A stretch of DNA of 64,000 nt from GWB2-37-7 sp942492835 (GCA_942492835.1 OW818645.1:3100001-3164000); one strand, 5' to 3'; shown: positions 1 to 9,520, counted from the first letter of the stretch. The notes: generated by a model from the sequence alone, not told the origin. Translations and numbers: made by a program.

Positions 1-1139
1 CCTTCAAGAAGTCTAGTAAAGCAGCCATCATGGCAGCCAAGGCATGGACGAATGTCTTCTAATTGACCATTTCTGAGTTTGTTAGGATAATCAGGATCTG
101 TCAGCACTGGTCTTCCAAGACCTACTGCATCAATTTTACCGCTTTCTAAGGCTTCTAATGCCAAATCTGGGTTATCCATTCTTCCTGCAACTATTACAGG
201 AATAGTTGCTACCTTTTTGAGCTCCTCTGCTAATTTCAGATACATACCCTTTTTGAAATACATAGGAGGATGAGCCCAATACCAGGAATCATATGAGCCA
301 GCATCTGCATCAAAAGCATCATAACCCGCTTCTTGCAATATTTTAGCGGTCTCCATTGCCTCGGAAATATCACGGCCAAGCTCTCCAAAATCTTCTCCTG
401 GCAATCCACCCTGTCTTAATGCTTTTATATAACTCTTGACACTGAACCTTATAATAACAGGATAATCCTTTCCACATACAGCTTTGATAGCTTGAAGTAT
501 TTCTATAGCAAATGTAAGTCTTCCTCTCAAATCTCCACCGTACTTGTCAGTTCTTTGATTGAACAGAGACATAGCAAAGCAATCTAGTAAGTAGCCTTCA
601 TGCACAGCATGAACTTCAATGCCATCAAAACCGCAGTGCTGTGCTATAGATGCAGATTTTGCAATTGATTTTACAATTTGTTCAATTTCTTCAGTTTTTA
701 GTTCTCTACAGATTATACTTGGATCCCATCTGTTAGATATAGTTGATGGTGCTATGAAGTCTCCTCTTTCCATCATTGCAGGTATTGCAGATCTGCCCAA
801 TCCAGCAGTTAACTGAAGAAAAATTTTTGTGCCAAAGGCATGAATTCTTTCTGTCATATCTCCAGCTACTTTTGCATATTCATGGGAATTTACAACAGGG
901 GATGGAGCTAGTCCGGGTGCATGCTTTTCAATATCATTTTCTGCTAAGTTTGCTCCAGTTATAATTAGTCCAATTCCACCTTTAGCTCTTCTTACAAAAT
1001 ACTCAACTGATTCCTGTGTGAATGCTCCCTCGGGAGTGGTTCCTACTGGTGTAAGCATTGGAGCCATGAAATACTTGTTTTTGATCTCAAGCTTGTTGAT
1101 TGTAAAGGGTTGAAATAGTTTTTCATACTTTTTTTCCAT
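1..1139 (-). CDS. Old Yellow Enzyme-family NADH:flavin oxidoreductase (3' part missing)
   Basis: The minus strand is open from an ATG at 1139 to the left window edge, about 379 codons, so the C-terminal part lies outside. It starts MEKKYEKLFQPFTINKLEIK, the usual opening of the FMN-binding TIM barrel of OYE / 2,4-dienoyl-CoA reductase-like enzymes. Other family signs are a GxxGLIITGAN segment, a HAVHEGYLLDCF catalytic segment, an RTDKYGG segment and, at the end of the visible part, VGLGRPVLTDPD followed by CLGCHDGC, a CxxCxxxC cluster typical of the Fe-S-containing subgroup. Such enzymes reduce activated C=C bonds or related substrates with FMN, often with a C-terminal FAD/NAD domain that would be off the window. 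GGAAGG lies about 11 bases before the start. A related enzyme is encoded at 5312-7246. The substrate cannot be told from sequence. Confidence 0.88.
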   Translation of the reverse strand, partial: MEKKYEKLFQPFTINKLEIKNKYFMAPMLTPVGTTPEGAFTQESVEYFVRRAKGGIGLIITGANLAENDIEKHAPGLAPSPVVNSHEYAKVAGDMTERIHAFGTKIFLQLTAGLGRSAIPAMMERGDFIAPSTISNRWDPSIICRELKTEEIEQIVKSIAKSASIAQHCGFDGIEVHAVHEGYLLDCFAMSLFNQRTDKYGGDLRGRLTFAIEILQAIKAVCGKDYPVIIRFSVKSYIKALRQGGLPGEDFGELGRDISEAMETAKILQEAGYDAFDADAGSYDSWYWAHPPMYFKKGMYLKLAEELKKVATIPVIVAGRMDNPDLALEALESGKIDAVGLGRPVLTDPDYPNKLRNGQLEDIRPCLGCHDGCFTRLLE

Positions 1140-1362
1140 ATTTTTATTACCTTCCTAAATAGATATTTATTTTGCAATAATTAACTGAGTGATATATTTT
1201 ACACTTACCAGCAGACTGCATCTGAAAGCTCATATATTCAATTTTATTATCTGGATAATAAATGAATTTTATTCATATGTGATAAGCATAAATGCAAGAT
1301 AAATTAGATGATAAATTATAGAATAATATGTAATTTTATGTTACAATCATATAAAATAATGA

Positions 1363-1482
1363 AGAATTAAAAATTATATTATTGGCTTGCCTGCTTTAGG
1401 GGAATTAGAAGGAAGATCTGATTCTAATACTACAAGAGCAGAAGCAGTAGTATTCCTGTATGGGATATATAACAAATTATAA
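1363..1482 (+). pseudogene. remnant of an S-layer homology (SLH) domain
   Basis: A 39-codon stretch after an in-frame TGA and without its own start codon reads ...LEGRSDSNTTRAEAVVFLYG and stops. The TRAEAVVFL part is the signature of SLH domains, which anchor surface proteins to the cell-wall polymer. It sits just upstream of the lipase-like gene, and its stop is within 20 bases of that start. I read it as the 3' scrap of a lost SLH protein gene. It is too short for a firm assignment. Confidence 0.4.
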
Positions 1483-1499
1483 TGTAAGGAGTGTATAAT

Positions 1500-2780
1500 A
1501 TGTCATCTTTACCAAAACAATTTAAAGTTTTTCCTGATGAGTCAGAACGCCGTTCAGATCGTGAAGTAATTCTCCTTTTACATGGAGCAGGGGGGAAAAC
1601 TGAGGACTGGACAAACCCTATGTGGAGACCCTATAACTATGCCTACTGGCAAGAACCAAACAAACGGACAAAATTTCGAAATATGCCAACAGCGCCACTT
1701 AACCCATTGCATAATGAGTTTTCCTTATCTCCCAAAAAGCCTGTACATAACTGGAAGGATTTTTTGACAGAGCTTGGGCATACAGTAATTACATATAGTC
1801 AAGCTGGAAATGATAAAAAGGTAGCAGTATCACTTGAAGAGTTAACAAGTAAAGTAATTCCCTATATAAAGGAGAATGTATTAAAGGGCGAGTTGAAGGA
1901 CAGTAAAGTAACTGTTATTGCTCATAGCAGAGGGGGCTTATTAATAAGCAAGTATTTACATGATGTGAGCCAAGAAGAATCAAGTTCTTGGATTAAAAAA
2001 GTCATTACAATACAATCTCCTCATAGAGGTACTAACCTGCCATACTTAAATGATTTATCTTGGTTAGAGACTGCGTTGGTAACTTTGACTGGAGATTTTG
2101 CCCTTATAATAACGAAGATGCTAAGATCACTTTTTTTAGATTATCAAATAAATGAATGTCATGATGAGCTTGAGCCAACAAGTGCTTTAATAAGGAGTTT
2201 AAATCCTGATGTATCACCAAATCCGAATATTGAGTTTTATACTATTGGGGGTACTTCTGTTGAACTATTTAAAGTATATACCTTGATATGGGCACCAGAA
2301 AGCTATTTGCCTGCAAGACTATCAATGCCACTGCTTATTCCTTCATTTGATTGGGTGCAACAACCTCTAGAGCTAAAACCAATATCTCCACTTTTAAATG
2401 ACATTCCAGATATACCAGGATTTAGTGAGCTGCATGACGGTGAAGGGGATTTACTTGTTACAGATGCAAGTGCAAGGCTTGGTTATGCAAAGCATAAGTC
2501 AATGCATATAAGCCATGCAGAGGGTTTATGGCATCCTGATTTAATGGAGTATGTATCTGGTTTGCTTGGGACACCAGCAAAGCCAAAGCCTATTGACGAA
2601 ATAAGATATTATGCTAATGTTAGGACAAAGGAATTCCATGATCTAAAGAATATAACAGAAAGATGCTTTGTGGATAGCATAAAGTATGGTGTTTTATTAA
2701 ATACAAATGATGTTGAAGAAATAAAAACTATGGGTTACGATGGTTGTCATTACTGTAATGAACAAAATGATAGAGACTAA
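1500..2780 (+). CDS. alpha/beta hydrolase, lipase/esterase-like
   Basis: A 426-residue protein. LLLHGAGG near residues 25-32 is the oxyanion-hole segment and VIAHSRGG (nucleophile Ser about 143) is the nucleophile elbow of alpha/beta hydrolases. Later conserved-looking segments include SPHRGTN, as found in triacylglycerol-lipase and PGAP1-like proteins, and a late His (SHAEGLWHPDL). No signal peptide is seen, so it probably acts in the cytoplasm. I prefer the ATG at 1500 because AAGGAG ends about 10 bases upstream; an in-frame GTG at 1491 abuts the RBS and is unlikely. The gene stands alone and is followed by a clear terminator. It probably cleaves an ester; the substrate is unknown. Confidence 0.75.
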   Translation: MSSLPKQFKVFPDESERRSDREVILLLHGAGGKTEDWTNPMWRPYNYAYWQEPNKRTKFRNMPTAPLNPLHNEFSLSPKKPVHNWKDFLTELGHTVITYSQAGNDKKVAVSLEELTSKVIPYIKENVLKGELKDSKVTVIAHSRGGLLISKYLHDVSQEESSSWIKKVITIQSPHRGTNLPYLNDLSWLETALVTLTGDFALIITKMLRSLFLDYQINECHDELEPTSALIRSLNPDVSPNPNIEFYTIGGTSVELFKVYTLIWAPESYLPARLSMPLLIPSFDWVQQPLELKPISPLLNDIPDIPGFSELHDGEGDLLVTDASARLGYAKHKSMHISHAEGLWHPDLMEYVSGLLGTPAKPKPIDEIRYYANVRTKEFHDLKNITERCFVDSIKYGVLLNTNDVEEIKTMGYDGCHYCNEQNDRD

Positions 2781-2814
2781 ATATATTAGAAAAACACACT
2801 TTTACACATAATCT

Positions 2815-2853
2815 AAATCCTCTGCTGGATATTTATTTTGCAGAGGATTTTAT
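2815..2853 (+). terminator. rho-independent terminator after the hydrolase gene
   Basis: AAATCCTCTGC and GCAGAGGATTT are inverted repeats around an AT-rich loop, followed by T-rich sequence. Confidence 0.85.
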
Positions 2854-3071
2854 ACTAATTATAGAAAATTTGTATATATTTATTGTAATTAATCACTAAA
2901 TATTGTAAGATGGAATTACAGAAAAATATGGGTGACATGTTAATGTATGGATTGTTAAAAGTCTTACAGGAGCATGATAACCGAACATCTAGAGTAAAAA
3001 AAAATTTGCAACGAAGTGTATAGCAGAGAAATCATTATCATTTTAGAAAAAATAAAAGGGGGATTTATAAA

Positions 3072-3494
3072 ATGGGAGAAATATCTCAAAAAGATTCAAA
3101 TGTTCTTTATGCAAGACTTGAGGAATTAAAAGTTAAAATGTCTATGCTTGAAAGAGAAAAAAACCAGTCCCAAGCAATAGAAGCAGAGCAGCTAAGGATA
3201 CAAAGAAAAATCAGTGCGGAACTAATAGAAAAGCAAAATGAAGTTCTAAGAATAGAACGTGCTCTTAATAGCGAAAGTACAAGAAGCAGCATAGACGTTG
3301 AGGAAGTTAAGAGACTGTTAAATGAAAATGGTCTTCAAGCAACAGCAAATGAAGTATTACATTCAATGTCTAGTAATCGCTCTTGCATGACTTCTTGTAC
3401 TGAATGTACATGGTGTGATACAACATGTACTAGTGGTTGCACTGATTGTGCAGTATGCACTGTAAATGAACTTGTTGGAAATATACATTTATAA
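3072..3494 (+). CDS. Cys-rich candidate RiPP precursor with long coiled-coil-like leader
   Basis: A 140-residue protein in two parts. Residues 1-95 are charged and helical, rich in Glu, Lys, Arg and Gln with heptad-like spacing, so probably a coiled coil. Residues 100-130 are a Ser/Thr/Cys segment with eight cysteines at 105, 109, 112, 115, 119, 123, 126 and 129. The spacing is CxxxCxxCxxC, three residues, then CxxxCxxCxxC again, an exact duplication of pattern. A short VNELVGNIHL tail follows. The next gene, 152 bases downstream, encodes a radical SAM/SPASM enzyme with a PqqD-like N-terminus, the usual partner of modified peptides. RBS AAGGGGG precedes the ATG. I infer a precursor for thioether-type crosslinks. 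A metal-binding protein is the alternative. The N-terminal part is long for a leader peptide. Confidence 0.65.
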   Translation: MGEISQKDSNVLYARLEELKVKMSMLEREKNQSQAIEAEQLRIQRKISAELIEKQNEVLRIERALNSESTRSSIDVEEVKRLLNENGLQATANEVLHSMSSNRSCMTSCTECTWCDTTCTSGCTDCAVCTVNELVGNIHL

Positions 3495-3646
3495 AATATA
3501 TTTTACTCTAATAATTTAGAAGAAATTAAAATATATTCAACACACAATTAACTAAATTTGTGCATTCAATAAACAGCGGAATATATATCATACTACTATA
3601 TAAATGTAAATCGTTTAGTGTGATATACATAGAAAGGTTTACTACG

Positions 3647-5113
3647 ATGGAAAATACTTACATATATGACGAAAATGATATTTTTGTAGTTTCTCCAAAG
3701 TTTCATATCAGACCAAATGCAAATAGCTGTATAATATACCCCTATGATGCGGAGGATGTATCAGCCTGGCAAATTACACCGTTTATTCAAGGCATTACGC
3801 TGACTTTATTTGATGGCAAACGTACTGCTAAAGAGGTTGCCACAATACTTTCATACATTATGAATATAGACAAAGAGAAGAGTAATGGTATTGTAAGGTG
3901 TATTATTAAAAGCTCACAATCTGACCCTGATAAGAAGTTTCTTGAGCTTTACTCATCAGAGCATGAGAATGGTAATTTTACAGTTTATGATACAGCAAAG
4001 TTTGTCAAAAAACTTAAGGGTAGTATAGAAGATTATACAGAAGATATGCCGGAGAAACTTAATGCCCCTTTGAGCTTAATTATTATGCCTTCAAATAAAT
4101 GTGATGTTGATTGCATATATTGCTATGCTCATAGAAAAAATGTACCTGAAGCAGAAATGCTTACACTTGAACAATGGTGCTCTATTATTGATGAAGCAAG
4201 TAAAGAAGGTATTGATCTTGTTACCTTTAGTGGAGGGGATCCACTTACATATCCAAATATTGAAATCTTACTAGAGAGAATGGTACTTAAAGGATTTAAG
4301 TTTTTATTACCAACAAAAAAATTTATATCTAAGGAAACCGCTAAGAGGTTTGCAGAAATAGGTATGGTAGATAAAGCTATAATTCAAGTGAGTATAGACG
4401 GATACTCTGAAAACATTGACAAAATGGTTCGAAGGAAGAATTATGCACAGGATGCGTTTGAAACAATCAAAAATCTTGTGGATAATAACCTTTTTGTAAG
4501 GACAAACACTGTATGTACGCCAATGAACTATATGGAAGTTCCAGAGCTTTTAAGAAGACTTCATAGTCTTGGAGTAAAACGCTCTAGTGTTACAAATTAT
4601 GCGAGGACACACTACAGACATAAGGAAGAACTATTTTTGTCTCAGGAGCAAATTGATTGGGTAAAAAATGAAGTAAGTAAAATCAAAAATGAGTTTAACT
4701 GGGAAGGTCTTAAATGCAACGCTGGTATTATTGATTTTTCAAAGGAAAAAACTGAACAAGAAAAAGAAAGTTGGAAAACTAGATCTCACTGTTCGGGTGG
4801 AACATCAAGTATGACTATTACTCCAGATGGTTCTGTAATCCTTTGCGAACAGGTTCCACAGGACAAACCCTTTATTGTGGGTAATCTTAAGAATAACAGC
4901 TTAATGGAGATATGGAATTCACAAGAACTACTGGATTTTATTCATCCAAATAAAGCTTTATTCAAAGGGACTGCATGTGAAAACTGTGATGAATTTGATG
5001 AATGCCATAAGACCTATGGTAGATGTTTTAGGGATTCCTATTTCATCTTTAACCAGGTTTTTGGACCACCACCCAACTGTCCAAAGGCACCTACTTCATG
5101 CAGAAGAGCATAA
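3647..5113 (+). CDS. radical SAM/SPASM peptide maturase with PqqD-like N-terminal domain
   Basis: 488 residues from the ATG at 3647 (MENTYIYDEN), chosen because GAAAGG lies about 10 bases upstream; the reading frame extends further upstream without an RBS. Residues 10-90 resemble a PqqD-like RiPP recognition element. The radical SAM motif CDVDCIYC (Cys 152, 156, 159) binds the 4Fe-4S cluster that cleaves S-adenosylmethionine, and VTFSGGDPL is the GGD motif. The C-terminal quarter has many cysteines (HCSGG, ILCEQ, CENCDEFDECHKTYGRC, NCPKAPTSC), fitting a SPASM domain with auxiliary Fe-S clusters. Enzymes of this build modify Cys-rich peptides, and the natural substrate here is the 3072-3494 product. 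No transporter or protease gene is adjacent, so export is not explained. A clean terminator follows. Confidence 0.85.
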   Translation: MENTYIYDENDIFVVSPKFHIRPNANSCIIYPYDAEDVSAWQITPFIQGITLTLFDGKRTAKEVATILSYIMNIDKEKSNGIVRCIIKSSQSDPDKKFLELYSSEHENGNFTVYDTAKFVKKLKGSIEDYTEDMPEKLNAPLSLIIMPSNKCDVDCIYCYAHRKNVPEAEMLTLEQWCSIIDEASKEGIDLVTFSGGDPLTYPNIEILLERMVLKGFKFLLPTKKFISKETAKRFAEIGMVDKAIIQVSIDGYSENIDKMVRRKNYAQDAFETIKNLVDNNLFVRTNTVCTPMNYMEVPELLRRLHSLGVKRSSVTNYARTHYRHKEELFLSQEQIDWVKNEVSKIKNEFNWEGLKCNAGIIDFSKEKTEQEKESWKTRSHCSGGTSSMTITPDGSVILCEQVPQDKPFIVGNLKNNSLMEIWNSQELLDFIHPNKALFKGTACENCDEFDECHKTYGRCFRDSYFIFNQVFGPPPNCPKAPTSCRRA

Positions 5114-5146
5114 CAAGCATGGAGATTGTCTGAAACTGTTGAATTA

Positions 5147-5175
5147 GAGGATAGTATGTTTACTATCCTCTTTTT
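5147..5175 (+). terminator. terminator after the radical SAM maturase
   Basis: GAGGATAGTA, loop TGTT, TACTATCCTC, then TTTTT: a perfect 10-bp stem with a T run. It closes the peptide/maturase unit. Confidence 0.93.
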
Positions 5176-5311
5176 GTATGCCTGCTTTAGGGCTATATTC
5201 TGTTCCATATATTATTCATTAAAACATATAAAAGATGGATTGAATAATATGAAGTTGCACATAATATTTGGAGTAAATTAACTACATTTTTGTTAAAGAG
5301 GAGGATATAAC

Positions 5312-7246
5312 TTGAATTACGAAACAATTTTTACTCCATTTAAGATTGGAAAGATGGAGGTTAAAAATCGGATAGTCATGTCTCCAATGGGATTAAATGC
5401 AGCTCATATGGATGGAACAATTGATGATGATGAAATCGATTATTTTGAAGAACGTGCACGTGGTGGTGCAGGACTCATTATTATAGGCTGCCAGTTTTTG
5501 ACAAGGGAGCTTGCACAAGGCTCACTCGAAGGGTATCTTGACAAAACCTATGTGATCCCACAGCTCACTAATCTCTGCGAAGCGGTTCAAAAATACGGTA
5601 CTAAAATTTCAGCACAATTAAGCTGTGGCACTGGTAAAAATGCTTTTGCCAATATGCTTAATGAGCCACCTGTGTCGGCATCTGCTATACCCTCTATGTT
5701 TGACCCAAATCTAATCTGCCACGCACTTACAGTAGAGGAAATACAACAGATTATGAAGCAGTTTTCCTACTCTGCAAAATTATTAAAGGAAGCAGGCTTT
5801 GATGCTATTGAGGTACATGCTCACGCTGGATATCTGGTTGACCAATTCATGTCGGCTGTCTGGAATAAACGGGAGGACGAATATGGTGGCACCCCTGAAA
5901 AGCGCATGCGTTTTGCTGTTGATATTGTTAAAGCAATCCGTAGTGCAGTTGGTCCCGATATGCCTATTCTGTTTAGAATGGCATGTAAGCATCATTTCAA
6001 AGGTGGACGTACACTGGAAGAATCCATGCCTCTTCTTAAAATGCTAGAAGATGCAGGCGTGGATGCCCTCGATATCGATAGTGGAAGCTATGAAAGTATA
6101 GAATACATCTTCCCACCTGCATATTTAGGTGATGCCTGTATGCAGGATGTCTGCCGAGAATCGAGGAAGGCTGTCAAAATCCCGCTCTTAAATTCGGGCA
6201 ACCACACCCCTGAAACGGCTGTTAAGCTAATCGAATCGGGAGATGCGGACTTTGTCATGATGGGTCGTCCACTGATTGCGGATGCATATTTACCAAATAA
6301 GCTGCTTGAACGCAAACGTGATGAGGTAAGACCATGCATACGCTGTAACGAGGACTGTATTGGCAGAATAATCAATCGCCTGACCAAAATAAGCTGTGCT
6401 GTCAATCCTATTGCTGGATTTGAAAAACGAATTGTAATTGAAAAGACAAAGGAGCCGAAGAAGGTAGTAGTTATTGGTGGAGGCCCAGGAGGAATGGAAA
6501 CGGCGAGAACAGCGGCGATTAAGGGACACAAGGTTTCACTATATGAAAAGGATAGCGCACTTGGAGGACAATTAAAGAGTGCAGCAACCCCTGATTTCAA
6601 GAGCCAGCTTCGAGAGCTTGTCGATTGGTACAAACGACAAATGGAGCTGTTGAACATAGATGTGCATTTAAATAGTGCAATAACAGAGAATTCTTCTGAA
6701 CTAAAAGATGCAGATGCGATTATAGTTGCCACTGGTGCGATTCCGATTATTCCGAAGATCAAGGGCATCGAAAATGTAGTCGATATCATTACAGCACATA
6801 CTGAACCAGAAAAATTAAAGGGTGAAAAAATCGTTTACTGTGGTGGTGGTCTATCTGCATGTGACAGCGCACTTGAAACTGCATTAGATGGAAAGAAAGT
6901 TGCAATAATTGAAATGCTTGATGAGGTGGCAATTAACGATCACTTTATCAACAAGGCAGCGCTTATTCCAATGCTTCATGACAATGGTGTGGAGCTTTAC
7001 ACAGGACACAAGGTGCAGGAGATTCAAGCAAATGGTGTAAAAGCACAGAAAAAGGACGGTACAGAGGTATTTATTGAGGCAGACACAGTCGTTTCATCAT
7101 TCGGTATGAAATCGCATGATGAGATTGCAAGAAGCATTGATGCAAAATATCATACCAAAACACGTATCATTGGCGATTGTAGTAAGGTTGGCAAGGTTGG
7201 TGGCGCGGTACGTAATGGATTTTATGCTGCTATTTCTATCGAGTAA
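5312..7246 (+). CDS. OYE-type NADH:flavin oxidoreductase with FAD/NAD domain
   Basis: 644 residues starting at a TTG after GAGGAGG. The N-terminal half (about 1-345) is the FMN TIM barrel of the Old Yellow Enzyme family (opening IFTPFKIGKMEVKNRIVMSP, then HAHAGYLVDQFMS). It is followed by CIRCNEDCIGR and ISCAVNP, the cysteine set binding one 4Fe-4S cluster. The C-terminal half begins with VVVIGGGPGGMETARTA, an FAD-binding Rossmann motif, and has an NAD-binding segment (IVYCGGGLSACDSAL). This is the build of 2,4-dienoyl-CoA reductase, enoate reductase and the bile-acid enzymes BaiCD/BaiH, moving electrons NADH to FAD to Fe-S to FMN to substrate. The substrate cannot be chosen from sequence. 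The gene stands alone between terminators. Confidence 0.9.
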   Translation: MNYETIFTPFKIGKMEVKNRIVMSPMGLNAAHMDGTIDDDEIDYFEERARGGAGLIIIGCQFLTRELAQGSLEGYLDKTYVIPQLTNLCEAVQKYGTKISAQLSCGTGKNAFANMLNEPPVSASAIPSMFDPNLICHALTVEEIQQIMKQFSYSAKLLKEAGFDAIEVHAHAGYLVDQFMSAVWNKREDEYGGTPEKRMRFAVDIVKAIRSAVGPDMPILFRMACKHHFKGGRTLEESMPLLKMLEDAGVDALDIDSGSYESIEYIFPPAYLGDACMQDVCRESRKAVKIPLLNSGNHTPETAVKLIESGDADFVMMGRPLIADAYLPNKLLERKRDEVRPCIRCNEDCIGRIINRLTKISCAVNPIAGFEKRIVIEKTKEPKKVVVIGGGPGGMETARTAAIKGHKVSLYEKDSALGGQLKSAATPDFKSQLRELVDWYKRQMELLNIDVHLNSAITENSSELKDADAIIVATGAIPIIPKIKGIENVVDIITAHTEPEKLKGEKIVYCGGGLSACDSALETALDGKKVAIIEMLDEVAINDHFINKAALIPMLHDNGVELYTGHKVQEIQANGVKAQKKDGTEVFIEADTVVSSFGMKSHDEIARSIDAKYHTKTRIIGDCSKVGKVGGAVRNGFYAAISIE

Positions 7247-7301
7247 GAAAGAAAATCCTTCTTATATGACAGGTCAATTTTATATAGAAAAACAAGTACA
7301 G

Positions 7302-7335
7302 AAATCCCGCTAGCTTAAAAACTAGCAGGATTTTT
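7302..7335 (+). terminator. terminator after the flavoenzyme gene
   Basis: AAATCCCGCTAG and CTAGCAGGATTT pair with one mismatch around CTTAAAAA and run into TTTTT. Confidence 0.85.
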
Positions 7336-7527
7336 GTGCGTTCTATATAAATACACAAAAGCTGAGATGCAATAGAAAAGTGGGTGAACCGTTGGTAGTT
7401 ATATGATACAATAGAGTATAAATAACTATGGACAGTTCAGTAAAGGATATAATCTATAGGAATAGCATGAGCTTATAGTGCTAACTAATGTCATGCTTAG
7501 TACCTATTATTTATAAAGGGTGAAATT

Positions 7528-9486
7528 TTGAGTAAGCAAATATATATAGCAGAAAAACCATCTGTTGCTGCAAGCTTTGCCAGTGCGCTGGGAGTACAGA
7601 TTTCAGCAGCAGACAGAGGCAGGGGTTATGCTGAAACAGCAAATAACATAATAACATGGTGTTTCGGACATCTTGTAACAATGGCATATCCAGATGTCTA
7701 CAATCCAGAGTATAAGTCATGGAAGGTAGAGCAGCTGCCTATCATTCCTAAAGAATATAAATATATAGTTATAGATAGCAAAGGGACTAAGAAGCAGTTT
7801 GAGGTGATAAAATCACTGATGTGCAGGAAGGATGTGGATATGATTTACGCCTGTACAGATAGTGGACGTGAGGGTGAGTACATCTTTCGCTTGGTCTATA
7901 ATCAAACTGGATCGGATAAACCTGCAAAAAGGGTCTGGATTTCTTCTCAAACTGAAGATGCAGTAAAAAGGGGAATCAAGGAAGCAAAGAGTATTGATGA
8001 GTATGATTCTCTTTCAAAAGCCGCATATTGCAGGGCAAAAGAGGATTGGCTCTTTGGTATGAATTTTAGCAGAATATATACCTGTCAATATGGTAGAAAA
8101 TTATCAGTTTTATTAAAAGAGAATAAATCTTCAGTTATCCCTATCGGCAGAGTAATGACATGCGTATTAGGCTTGATTGTAGACAGGGAGTTGGAGATCA
8201 GAAATTTTGTTCCAAAGCCTTACTATGGGGTTGTAGCAAACTTTCTCTCAAAAGATAGCGGTATTCCTTATAAAGGCAGGTGGCAGCAAAAGAAGAAGGA
8301 AGATAAAAATCAGAAAGATAATATAGAAAATGAAGATAAATATATCAGCAAAGAGGAAGCAGAGGAAGTTATTAAAAAACTACAAGGTAATGAAGCAACA
8401 GTAAAAAAAGTTGAAGTTAAGGTAAAGAAAGAGCAAGCACCTTTGCTTTTTAATCTTGCCGAGCTGCAATCGGAGGCAAATAAGAAATTTAAAATTTCTG
8501 TAAATAGAACACTGGAAATCGCTCAAGGTCTTTATGAAAAGAAGCTGATATCCTACCCAAGAACTGATAGCAGGGTGCTTACCACTGATGTTATACCAGA
8601 ACTGCCAAAGGTTTTGAACGGATTATATGGTAATTCTGATTTTAAGGATTTTATATTGAGGATTAAGGAATTTGGCGAGCTTGGTATTAATAAAACCACA
8701 AAACGATATGTAGATGACAGTAAGGTTACCGATCACTATGCCATAATTCCAACATATGTGACGACTGAGCTATCCAAACTAGATGGAGACACAAGAAATA
8801 TATATAATTTGATTGTAAAAAGATTTCTTGCCATTTTTTATCCGCCTGCAGAGTATAATACCGTAAAGGTAGAGACTGGAATAGGTGCGGAATTATTTGT
8901 TACCAATTCTAAAACATTGAACGTACAGGGCTGGAAGGAAGTTTATGATATCACTTCTTCAAAAAAAGAAGAAGAACTATCTGATTCTCCTATTCAAAAG
9001 CTAATCAAGAAAGAAAAGTGTGATGTTACTAGCTTTGACTTAGAGGAAAAAGAAACCAAACCTCCATCACGTTTTACTGATGGTTCATTAATCATAACAA
9101 TGGAAAAAGCAGGAAAGTATATTGAAAATGAAGAGCTTAGAGAACAGATAAAAACATGTGGTATCGGTACTTCCGCTACCCGTGCAGGTATCATAAAAAA
9201 GCTAGTGGATATAGGACATATTAAAATTAACAATAAGACACAAATAGTTACCCCGGAGCCAAAAGGGGAGGCTATTGTAGAGATTGTTCGCCTTACAGCG
9301 AAAGAACTATTGAACCCAACTCTTACAGCAAGTTGGGAGAAGGGGCTATTCATGGTAGAAAATCATGAGACCACAGCGGAGGTTTTTGAAGAGAAACTGA
9401 CTAAATATATAACAAGGACTATTGAAAAGGTAAAAAGAACAAAAGATGGGCAGCAATTCAACTTTCAATCTTTAAATATTGAGTAA
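7528..9486 (+). CDS. topB: DNA topoisomerase III
   Basis: 652 residues, type IA topoisomerase. The TOPRIM domain opens with IYIAEKPSVA (catalytic Glu 9) and carries CTDSGREGE (about 109-116), the acidic Mg-binding set. LISYPRTDSR holds the catalytic Tyr at 343 that attacks DNA. The length matches the TopB family, and there is no C-terminal zinc-finger part as in TopA. The enzyme relaxes and decatenates DNA by single-strand passage. The start is TTG after AAAGGGTG; the ATG alternatives lie too far inside. It appears to be transcribed alone. An insert of charged residues (about 255-290, KKKEDKNQKDN) looks like a flexible loop. Confidence 0.95.
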   Translation: MSKQIYIAEKPSVAASFASALGVQISAADRGRGYAETANNIITWCFGHLVTMAYPDVYNPEYKSWKVEQLPIIPKEYKYIVIDSKGTKKQFEVIKSLMCRKDVDMIYACTDSGREGEYIFRLVYNQTGSDKPAKRVWISSQTEDAVKRGIKEAKSIDEYDSLSKAAYCRAKEDWLFGMNFSRIYTCQYGRKLSVLLKENKSSVIPIGRVMTCVLGLIVDRELEIRNFVPKPYYGVVANFLSKDSGIPYKGRWQQKKKEDKNQKDNIENEDKYISKEEAEEVIKKLQGNEATVKKVEVKVKKEQAPLLFNLAELQSEANKKFKISVNRTLEIAQGLYEKKLISYPRTDSRVLTTDVIPELPKVLNGLYGNSDFKDFILRIKEFGELGINKTTKRYVDDSKVTDHYAIIPTYVTTELSKLDGDTRNIYNLIVKRFLAIFYPPAEYNTVKVETGIGAELFVTNSKTLNVQGWKEVYDITSSKKEEELSDSPIQKLIKKEKCDVTSFDLEEKETKPPSRFTDGSLIITMEKAGKYIENEELREQIKTCGIGTSATRAGIIKKLVDIGHIKINNKTQIVTPEPKGEAIVEIVRLTAKELLNPTLTASWEKGLFMVENHETTAEVFEEKLTKYITRTIEKVKRTKDGQQFNFQSLNIE

Positions 9487-9520
9487 CATAAAATTTACTT
9501 ACATTAATCGGAAGTTAAAT

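Noticed and set aside
2930..3022. Short frame MGDMLMYGLLKVLQEHDN... before the Cys-rich peptide
   Set aside because: 31 codons, no RBS and no recognised family; at most a scrap of a regulator gene.
6088..6789. 233-codon frame on the minus strand
   Set aside because: Lies fully inside the flavoenzyme gene, lacks an RBS and has a composition typical of an antisense shadow.
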